A DNA stretch of 64,000 bases, from contig NC_064756.1 in NCBI RefSeq assembly GCF_011397635.1, positions 32,416,996 to 32,480,995 on the forward strand, written 5' to 3'. The position numbers and the translations under genes were made by a program. Below are positions 32,101 through 43,694 of this stretch, piece after piece (positions within the stretch are counted from its first letter, which is position 1; every line of letters begins with the position of its first letter). The DNA comes from Epinephelus fuscoguttatus. Its lineage: Eukaryota > Chordata > Actinopteri > Perciformes > Serranidae. The notes under the pieces are model-generated. The model did no database searches, was not told where the DNA came from, and worked only from the letters and a program-made list of their open reading frames with translations.

Positions 32101-35100
32101 ACTAATAGTTTGTTTCGAGGTCAAAGTGCGTAACAGTGAATCCGTACCGCCCTCAGGAGTGTTCACTTTAGGTTTGCATTTGTGTCGCAACATTACAGGA
32201 CTATTGTATAGCGAGGCGCTTGGCTGACGTGGTGTTTATAAAAGAAACACCTCATAGGGAGAGGAGAAGTCACCAGCAGTTAGGTTTCACTTGCCATTAG
32301 CTTCTACTAGCACATAGCACATATACTGAAAAATAAGAAACAAAATTAATTTCTGTTAGCAATTTCAAAACAACTGTGGGATGTTTATGTTTTATCACTA
32401 TCGTGAGTACTGCTGAATGTCTTTGAGGGTAGAGAGAGGGTGGCATCTTTAGTTTCCATACAGGGCGCCTGTGTTGGATTCTAGGAAATGCAGTGGTGCC
32501 AGTCAGGCAGATTAGACGTGTAACCACATGTGGAGTCATTTTTCTGTCAATGAATCATTCATGTCCCGCTTGAGATAATTGATGAGGGAGATACCAAAGC
32601 AAAAACGAATCTTGATCTGTTGACGACACTGGCTTTTGTGTCGTCATGTGAATAATCCTTATCTCATTGTTTCAAGACACTGTCATTTGGATTTTTTTTC
32701 CAGACACTGATGTAATAATTATTTCACAGTCCCATTACCATAAGGTGATAAATATTAGAAAAAAAGATGTGTATGTACATATCCTACATCTTCTATTCAG
32801 CACTAATATTTGAGCTTGAATACTGTTGTTGAGCCTATATCACCCCCCTTATGTAACTTTCCACTTCTCTTTATCTGTCTTGAGAGAAAAAAATAATCTG
32901 AAACCCATGATCTCAGGAAACATGATTAGTTTAATGTTGCACATAGTGAATGTAACAAACACACTGTTATTACCATGATCTGTCTAGTATATTAGTTACA
33001 ATAGTTTCTCCGTCAGCTCGTGCAGTTGGCTGCAGTGATTGCATGAATTATCTCTTCTCTAGAATCTATTACTTCTCTCTTCCTCCACCTGCTCCTATCC
33101 CTTTGAACAGATGCAAATTTCAGCCCATAGCTGACAGGAAGTGGGCACTTTGAAAGCAGTACAAGGTATGCAGTACCAGGGTAGTGACGTCGTTGGTAGA
33201 GGAAGCAACACTTGAGTGTGACGCTAGATTCTGCGGCATCTTCCTCTTCCAGGGTTCCCTTCATTTTTTTTTTTCCATTCCTCTGTTTATCTCCAATTAG
33301 AGCTGGGAAATGAGGTGAATGCTTGCTCATCGTTCCTCTAAATCATCTTTTGAATTCTCAGAATTCTCATATTGAGGTATTTTGTTAGTCAGCTAAATAA
33401 TACTGTATGGATGTCAGTTAAATAGAGCCAAAGTAAATGCTGGAGTGAGGCTTTGGTTTACTCATGTATGACTCCTGTCCTGACCTGTACTGGTGCCAGC
33501 TCTGACTGGGATGCCAAGTCCAGGTCTTGGTGTCCTGGTTTAATGTCATACTTGCTATCTACTGTCCCTCACAAAGATGTTAACTCTCACCACAAGTGAT
33601 ATTTTTTAGAGGAGGAGATTTTTTGTAGTCCTACTACATCTTGAACCACTTGTTCCAAATTGAAACACTAAAAGAACTGTAATCACCTTATTGTTCCATG
33701 TGAGCCCCGGACTTCCTTCCACCAGCAAAATTAACACATAGTTTCACAATGAGGCTTTTCCCATGAGACATCGATTTAGCATGGCATCACACTTACAGTA
33801 TATTGAATGTGTGTGTCATCTAATTCCGCTGGTGTAATAGCAACAAAACCAAATGACAAGGACGCTGGTGATTATAAAAGAAAAAACAACTATGCAGAAG
33901 TGTTAACCAGAGCAATATATTTATAATAAACAAACATTGTTTTGCATTTCAAATCAAAATGAAGATATCCTTTTAAGATAATCACGACAAACGACAATCT
34001 AGTCATCACTTTCTATTTAAACACTGCGTCCCTTAGCACTCTCTCTGTGAGCTTCATAAATATATTCATTTTGTGATGTGTCAGTGTTATTTCCTTTTCA
34101 TAATCAGCCCATGAAAAAAAAAATTGTGATAAAAGGATTGTAATGGCTCCACTATGTCTCTTAAGGTGGCTTTAAGTTTTTTCTCTGTCTTCTTTTTTTG
34201 GCAGAGCATGAGTCATGCTAGTTTAAGAACTGGCAAACAGGTAAGTGTGTTAGACTATAACGTACAGGCCTCTTCATGGATATCTAACAAATCTGAGAGT
34301 TAAAAGAAAAGAAAGCTAAAAAGATGTGTGTTTTTAAAGAAATCTTTATTTTTTCTTGAAAAGCAGCATCATGATTATTTGTGACTTCAGGCTGAGGCCA
34401 TGGTATTAGTATAAGGTTCTCATCTGAGAACATTACTGACAAAATGTGCTCTCTTTAAAACTCTTTGAAGTCCTAACTTGCAAGTGATGTCTTGTTTAAT
34501 ATTAGTGGCATTTTTGGTGTTCAACAGGAGTCACTGTGGTGTTTCAGAGCTGCACTTTTCTGGAAAACAATCCGTATTCAAATGGTTGGGGTGGCCATTT
34601 TTCCTACCAAACACTTTTGGTATACAGCCTTTTTAGGTGTTGAAGTGCACATATGGTTTATGGTGTAATAAATAACACAAAAAGGGAGCGGACCAATGAG
34701 AAATTCTCTCAACTCCATATCCAAAAGGAGATTTATTGCTGGAATCAACATCCAGCCATGAAAAACAGCTCGGGGATATCCCCATGTTTGCCAGGTTGAA
34801 CTGGGGTAACAGCCGTGTAAATATAACCCCCCAAACACTCTCCTCACCCTCCCTCCCTTTCTCCCTCCCTCCCTCACACCCGTGGTGGGTCAGGCCTGTG
34901 AACGCAGGCCGCCACACAGGCACCCAGCAGTGGTCTACACACTGCATCTTTATCCAGGCAGAGCAGGCAGCAGCCCAGCCCAGCCGCTCTGCTGATCAGA
35001 GGCGAAAAATATCCCCGCTCCACAGACACAGCTCTGTGCATTTACAGACTCACATTGTGTTGCACATAGCAACACATGCACATATTTCAGCATGGTAAGC

Positions 35101-37245
35101 TTAGCCAGCACAACCCGGTCCCTGTCTGTACACATGAGCTGTGTGCTGCTTAAGTCTGAGTCACAAAATCAGCGAGCACAAGAGAGAGAGAGCTCAGCAT
35201 GTTAACGCCCACTGACATTAACGCGCCAGGACATTATTTTAAAAGCATGTGTAGCGGTTATCGTAAACAACATATGAATAGTCTGAATAAAGTATAAAAT
35301 GTAATACAACTCATTCGTCACTCTTTCACCAATACAGGCAACATTTATAGGACGTATGGCAGGTAACATAAGGACAGTGTGAACAAACACGATAGATAAG
35401 AGTTGTTAGAGTTACAGCTGAGGTTGACGCACTGAAATGGTTTGAAGTTAAAGTTCATTTAAGTATATGCCGAACAGTAAAAGTGATTAATGTGTCAGTT
35501 GAGAGTTGAAACTTAAATACTCACTGACTTTACATAAGTTTACTCTCCATGAGGAGCACTACTAAGCCTGTGGAAGAGGTTATACAGTGGAAAGTGGTTA
35601 CAATGATCAACCACTAATATGGATTGAGATGACTGGGACAGAATCATTTTGAAAGATGTTTTTTTAATACTTTGCTTGTAGTAGTCAAGAAGTACACTAA
35701 CAGTCTTCACTTTGGGTCTTTTCATACATGAAAAAAATATAATTTACTTCCACAATGATCCTTTTGGTTGCGTTAATCCATCTGATTGAGGCTGGCTACC
35801 TGAGGCTGGTGCTTTGTACACTTTGAAATCATGATGGGAAAAAGAAAGTCATTTTCTCCCAGTGAAAAACAAAGTCTTTTCGAAGCTCATATCAAACTGC
35901 CAAAAACAAGCCAAACAGATGCAGCAGCGAAACTTGGTGTTCCTCCATCTACCTTGTGTAGTCTCTTCAAAAAAGGAGATGGCTGCTAGTGATGAAGACT
36001 TAAACTGATATGCACAGGGAAAGTACCTGTGTTTCAAGCTGCCCTCAGCAAGTGGACCGATAATGTGCCGTCACGGGATGCCCCCTTGAGCAGGCGCTAC
36101 AGCTATACTGTACTTTAAAACAGTAAATAAAATTCAGTAAATAGTGAGTCTGTTTGAGTCTGTCTGTTTCATTACTTTAAACTAATTTAATAAATATACA
36201 AATGTCAATTATGAAAAATAAAGAAAACAAAACTCTGGGTGTGATAATCATCCACTTTACAGAGCTGAAACTTCTCAACAGCTTGAGAAGGTAAGAAAAC
36301 AGCAAACATGAATTAGATATGATTTTTTAGAAATTACTTCAGAGCTTACCATTGATGCCAACAGTTCTCCTGCATCATACTTTCAGATGTTAATTGCCGT
36401 TGGATTATCCTTGGGCAACTTCTCGTCTTTTTGTTATTGGCCTGGTGTAATGAAAGCATGGCAGAACAAGAAAACAGATTGGATTTTAAGGTTTATAGCC
36501 AACAAACACAAAAGCTTTGACTGATTTTCTTGATCAACAACCTTTCCTTCTGTTTGACTTGTTGATTATGGAGTTTAAAGTTTGAGTGTGTGCCGGTCAC
36601 TCACATGCTCACTCAGCCCAGTTTTTTTTTTCAGAGCAGTTTGTCCAAATGTCAAATGTGGCCAAAGCACAGGAAATGGCAGATGATTTATTATTCTCTC
36701 ACCAAGTTCTGTTTGTTTGGATCCATAATGAGGTTGAATCATAAGTGGGGAACTGTTTCTAAGATGTACAATAAGAGCTTTATCCGCCATTGTAATCCTG
36801 TTGGAAAAGCCTACCTGGACAAGGGCCCCCTCTTTCCTTTTTCCTCTTGTTTTTGCCCAGTCAGACTACAGAGTTTTGATTAGGAAGTAGTGGCTCTTGA
36901 ACCCATAGTTTGCTTCAGCTGGACCCTTGCATTGCAGCTACCAGGGCCTCATTCTGCAGCATTTTGCACAGAAACCAGAAGCATCAGTGGGATCAGTATC
37001 AGGACTGGCCAGCTCTTCCTGTGCGGATACAATGCAGCAGGAAGTTCGCTAATAGCTACTCCACTCCGCCACTCGTCTCACACTATCATAGAGCGATGAA
37101 AGATCCTGGAGTGTCAGTGGCTTTGCTGCTTCTCAGCGTAAGCACAAAACCACTCACAGACTATTTATCATTTGTCTGCAGTGATTGTGAGACCAATCAA
37201 TCTTAAGCTTTACCAGTCATCATCCGCTCAGGTTTCCAAGTTCAG

Positions 37246-37304
<59 letters not shown>

Positions 37305-40300
37305 GGGGGAGGGCGTTTGGTTGCGCTCAGATTCCTTGCAAAGGATTGTGAAAAGGAGATCCTGCCAAGAGGCCGTCAGTAAATACATTTGCAGACAGAT
37401 TTGCTTCTGCATGACTTGCGTTTTCTGCCTTTCCATCTGCACTTTATGATGGTCATATAACTCAGCATCTCACAATGACCATTTTGAGGAGCTACTTTCC
37501 TGGAAGTCATAGACTGCTACTTGGGCTCATAGAACTCTAAAACTAATTTAGGGCGCTCCACACTGAGCGATCTGTTTCTGGGCCTCCTCTCTCCCCTCTC
37601 TTTGCCAAATTGAATAATTGGAAGTTGACGTCAGCTGTTGAGAAAGGGACCTTTTTTTCTGCAACATGAGTGTGCGATCAGCTGTGGCCAGTAGTGTGCG
37701 CGCATGATGTCCCAGAGGAGCACGTGAAAAGGACAAGGGAGGAATAGAAGGCTAGGAAGGGGGTGGGATGGAGGGAGAGCGCAGAGATGATCTATTTCTG
37801 GTTCGAACCATGTCCTAGGGTCAGTTTCCAATTTTAATCTGGGACTGTTTTTAAAAAAGAAATTGTGGTAAAACAGACTTATTTTTATATTGCTGCTTAA
37901 CAGTGACACATTTATGTGCTGCTGACCAGTCAAACCTGAGGCGCTGTGCTGTGTTGCTCGCTGCTACACAACATTAATGACAACAATCATTTCCTTTTCT
38001 CTGACTGTTTCTAATGAAAGCGAGGGTATAAATAATAAAAAAGACCAGAGGCTTTACATTTCCTGTGCTCTGCTTTTCATTTCCACTGCCTTTTATGATC
38101 ATTGCCATATTGACTTTAGTAAATAGGTCAATGATTATCACTGGTCAGTCCAGTATTGGTGCTGATGATAACTTATCAAACTGCAAACACATGAAGTCAT
38201 CACAGTCTATTCAGATTGCTTTGTGAATGTGGTAATGTGAAGGTGTAGCGCTTCATTTTCTGTGTGTGTGTGTGTGTCCGAAGATCAGTACACCCAGACT
38301 GTAACTGCTTCCTTTCATTTTTAATAAAACACAGCACAGTAAACACTGTACAGCCACCGCACACCTCTTTGAACTATTACATCAATGACTAAATATTCCA
38401 TAACTCAGTAAGTCAAGGCAAAATTTAGGCACAGACACTCGCTATCAGTCATTTGATAGGGACTTTATTCACAGTTTATGTCCAATAGATCAGAAATCCC
38501 TCTATTAAACAACCACGCAGAAATCCCCCTAAAATGAAGCAAAAATCCCCCAAAAACAATTTAAATTTGATTTATTGTTGAGTTGAGTTGATTTGGTTTT
38601 AAAATATATGTTTCCAAAAAACAATCTGAAGTTGGATCAACTCATAGTATCTTTAGCCAAAAAGAACTGACTCTATAAAAATAACTATTGCTTCTTCCCT
38701 CTAGCTCATGTGTTATCTTTTCGATCAGCTTCTAAAGGTTCACCACAATGTGCCACCTTTAGCTAGCCTGATTTCCTACTCTACATCAGTTGTAATCAAC
38801 CACTTAATCACAGAATACCAAGTATATCTGACATGAAGGGGAAAAACCTGCCGTGAGTGTATCTTTTGATGATGTTGTGATCACAGTGAGTAGTAGTTCC
38901 CCGTCACTTGTCACCCCACCATCTCACCTGGAGCTGTGTGCTCAGGCCCATGCTGTTGTTAAGCGGGCAGACCTGCTGAGCTGGTGTAAGGCTAATAACA
39001 GGTTTACACGTTTTCTGTCTTAACCGCACTGCTCTAACTCAGCTAGACTCAGCACAAAGCTCCAGACATGACCAAGCTACAGCTTTAAGGCTACTTACTT
39101 TGGTGGTTAGAAATGGTGTGCTGCATACTCTATAGGTTGTCCTTTTAGCAGCCGCAGACATTACACAGAAAATCGCTAGTTACAATGCAAGAACACACCT
39201 ACTGTTAAGCCTGAAACACGGGTAACGAAAGGTGAGAAAAGCCTGTTCAGGACAGCACCGTTTCTCTAATGAGTTCAGTGGAAATAGTGCAGGGAAACCA
39301 CATTTTTTTTCACTTTCATCGGTTCCATATCTCTGTTAAATGTGTGTGAAACTTCTCAGAGAACTGCTGGCGTGTGAGTTTGTGCCGGCTGCACGCTTTC
39401 ATACAGTGAGGAGGGAGCATTGCTGCAGATGCTTCATACCTATAGCTGTATGGGCTTTGCAGCTGAGGTTTCACTTGTGGCTTCACTTGATTCAAAGCAG
39501 CCCTGCAAGTAGGAGGTGCCGCGCTCCTCTGGGGATTTTTTCATTAGGCAAGTTGACATTTGAGCAGCTCTGAAAGCATCAGCACCTTGGTCAGTGTGCC
39601 AGCATCTGTCTGTCTACAGTTTGCTACTGTCTGCTGGAGAAAGGAGAAGAGAAGAGGTGAAGGAATGTAAACATAGGAGAGGAGAAAAGGTGAGAAGAAA
39701 GAAAACAGGATGAGGAAAGGAGAGGACAAGGAAGGAAACAAGATGGGAGGAAAGGAAAAGGACAGAAGATTGAGGAGATGTAGGAGTTGGAAGGAGGCGA
39801 CAAGAGACAGGGAAAGAGTGAGAGGAGGGAAGAAGGAGACGAGCAGGAGAGAACAGAGGGGATAAGAAGAGTAGGAATGAAGTGAGAGGCAGAGAGAAGG
39901 TTAACAGAGGGAAAGGAGACAAGAAATAAAGAGGAGAGATGGAAGGAGAGGAGGAGAGGGTGATGTACCGAACACTGTGGCCTTTCAGTAGTGCTGCCAG
40001 TGAGGACGTTTAAACCAGCACAGTGTGTTCTTTACTGATCCTTGCCCACTCTGTCACACACAACCCCTCTTTCTCTTTTTCTTAAATAGCCTACACTCAA
40101 GACACATTCTCCTGTGCCTTCTCTCTCTCTCTCTCTCACACACACACATGCGCTCACACCACCCAGATGTCCATACTGCAGCCACTTGTTGAGTCATGAC
40201 GTATCTAGTCATGCAATTCAGTTTCAGCAGTCACACGACAAAGTGAGCATGGCTTTCATTTAATAAATATAGTGTGACATCATGGATTAGTGTCTGTTGC

Positions 40301-43300
40301 TAAACATAAACACTCTGGCGGCGGGGGGTTGGGTCGGAGGAGGGAGCGAAAGCTAAATTTGCAGTGTCCACTTGGCTCATGGCGCTGCGGCTCCGCATTC
40401 CATGCCTTTTTCTTTGCCTCACGACCGCCGCATTTCCTGCGAGGCAGGAAGTCAGCTCTGTTTCCTGTCACAGTCCTCTTTCATGTGGTCACTTCCTCGT
40501 GTTTTGCCAGCGCTGCTCTGATCTGTTGACTCAGAGAACGGAGGTGGTGCTCCTCGTGGTGGGCTCAGGCAGAACAGAGAAAAGTGTTTTTATTATCTCT
40601 GGCTACGTGAACTAGCCTTCAGAGATACACTTATGTCAGGTTACCGCCTGTTTTCACAACATTTATTATGATGACATTCCTCAGTACGACACAAAGGTTT
40701 TTATTCACAATAACTATGTAATATGTGATGATGATATTATTTTGAGGTCACTCTTTGCAGGCTTCTTTTCCAAAACTGTCTCCAACATTTTGTTGCATTT
40801 TTTCAGGGTAGAAACAAAAAGAAAGTACTTTATAGATTGGATGGTGTCATTGCCTCTTCTTAAAAAAACAACACAAGATAGGACCGTCCTCGAGTGACAG
40901 TAATCAGAGTTCAGTTCTGTGAAATCGCGGGTTTTGTAACCTTGTTGAGGAATGTTGATTGTGATGGCTGCCTGGCTGGGAATCCTGCCTTTACTGTTTC
41001 CTAAGAGATACTAACAAGTTGGCTCTGATTACGTTTGAACTTTGCACACAGTGATTAGCTGGAATGTTAAGATTCCTGTCTACTGCGGCCAGAGATAAAT
41101 CAGTGTCACATAGAGTCACTGGATCCAAAGGAAACACTCTTAATTTGTTAAAAAAAAATAAAATTAAAGAGAAGTACATCAACGAATGTGGGAAGCAACA
41201 TGCCATAACTTTTCAGTGATATACGCATGTCTGTGTGTGTGTGTTTGCGTTACTAAGTGTATGACTGTGTTGATGTGCATGTGCTCATCCCAAATCGCGT
41301 GTGTTTTCAAACCACGATATCACTGGCTGCAGTGAAGAGAGCAGCAAAATCAAAACCATACTGCGCTGCTGTTTGTCCTACTGCCATTGCACTAAAAACA
41401 TGAGCTGGCACTCTCTCACACACACACAGTGGGAGACGAGGCTTTTCCATTGGCTCCACCAGACACCCTCAGCCACACTCCCCACACGGTACTCCGAGTT
41501 CTGCCGAGTTCTGGTATTTCCCATCAGAGCACTTTTTTTATGACCCTTCACTTGTACTCCCTCTATTGCATCAAGACTTTTAAACTGGTTTTTAAAAGTC
41601 CTCCATCATCACAACACAACACAACACACAGCGTAGTGACTGTGACATAAGCCAAAACAGAAACCAGGGCCTCTTTAGCCTCACTTTAGCTGTGAGTTTT
41701 TCCTTCCTGTCATCAGGAAGATATAGGGCTGTAACAGGACATCCCGGCGTCTGCACTCACATTGCAGTCATTCCTTGTTGCAGCACAGCTGAAATTACCA
41801 GCACTTTTAGCGGTCATGGGAAAGAGAGACTCATGACCAGACTTTACTCCTCACATTTTGTCATAGCTACTGATGTGCACGAGGAGGAGGGGGAGAAGGC
41901 TTTTGCTAGGCTAATCAGGAAAGGGCTGTCACGTCCCTCAGATCATGCAAACTAGACCGAGACGATTGGCTGAGGCAGTCGGGCCATTTGATTCAGAATT
42001 TCATTCATTTGTAAAGGGCCACTGTTCACATGGGTCCCCATGTGCCCTAGTGCCTGAGGTCCTCCAATGAGGAGAGGAAAGCGGTGGAAAGAAGTAAAAG
42101 TAGATAGAGAGAGGAGAAGAAGAGGAGATGTTAAAGAGGGTGTTGTAGCTGCAATGGTATTTAGTCATATTCGATAGAGCAGATTCGTCAATTAACTGAT
42201 TTTCTGAGAATCAGTCAGCAACAATCCTGTTAATTGATTAGAGGGAGACTCATTCTGTGGCTGTGGAGGTAGCTTTGCAATGTTTGAAAAGATAACCCTG
42301 ATGATGTCATAGTTATTAGGGTTATCTCAGTTCTGCCTTTAGACTTATATATTAACAGAAAGGCTTTGTTACAGATTGGAGTCGTGGACTTTGAAAGATT
42401 CGGGTATTTGACAGTCTAATGAAAGATGCTTTGAAATTCCATTATGGAAAATGCAGGATCCATTGTGTTTCAAGAGCTTCACCTAATGTCAGAATATCTC
42501 TGCTTTTTTCTTTGATTTTGGCTAATTTTGTCCTTTGCAACTTTACTAACTTTATAAAAGTGTGACACTAAATAGCTGAAGTACCCCATATAATCTTTGT
42601 AGTCATATATTCAGCAAAAAATACCTGATATTTTCCATTTGCAGATTTTCAAATGCAAGAATCTTCTTTTCTCTGTTTCATATCATTATACTGTTGATCA
42701 AAACAAGCAACTTGCTGACATCACTCTGAGCAATGGAAAATTCTAACAGGCATTTTTACGGTTTTTTGATTTTATAGACTAAACAAATCAGTGATTATTT
42801 AGTTGAAAAATGAATCAACAGTGAAAGTAATTAGAGTGGGACAAGATTTCAGAGTCAAGAATGAGACGAGATGGTAGAGATGAGGAGAAGCAGAGGTGAA
42901 GGCAGAGCAGAGGGCAGACTGTGAACCAGATGTGAAGCAGTGACTCACAGCAGGAACAGGCTTGATGACGTTAGCCACTATGCACGCTAAGCTCTGCATG
43001 TGTGTGTGCACCGGGAGTTCCAGCCATTTCTTCCAAAACAACAAGCTTTACGCATGCACAGTAATGTCTGGCCAAGGCTCATTACTTCATGTTGTGGCCA
43101 GGACACAAAACGATACAGAGCCAGAGTGTAAATTATTCTCTGAGGCTAAATGGTCACTTCAGTAACAGTTTGGGCTGATTTAGAGTTTGAAAATCCTAAC
43201 ATGCTGAAAAACAAATGGAGACTGTAGTGTCCCAGTACAGTAGTAGCTCCAGTAAAGTAGGCCAGAAATAGTGTCTCACTTTCTGTGGTTTGCTTAGCAG

Positions 43301-43659
43301 ACATTTGCCCAATATTCAAGCTTTTGTTTGCTGTGTTTTAATAATGCTTCACTAGCTTCCTGCACAAAAATTAGTTTTTCCACTGGGGGTGTCACTAAGC
43401 AACGCCAGAGCGCTGTATTAATGTGTCTGTAAGGAGGAAAGATTAGTCGGTTTCCTCCCTTTGATTCTGTGCTGGTTCAGACAAGACACACAGTCAGGTG
43501 GAATGTGAGTGTTGGTATAATGGTGTTTTACAATGGGCCCCTCTGTTTTGTGGAGGAAATAAAGGCCCACATGTACAGTATGTTTGGAGATAAGAGTGTC
43601 TGCAGTTTAATCCTTGTTCTGTTCAGGATGTGTTGCTCATGGGGTAAAGTTATTGACAT

Positions 43660-43694
<35 letters not shown>

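Noticed and set aside
41220-41660. Overlapping frames around short CA/GT runs
   Set aside because: Low complexity and no homology or splice structure; ordinary intron.
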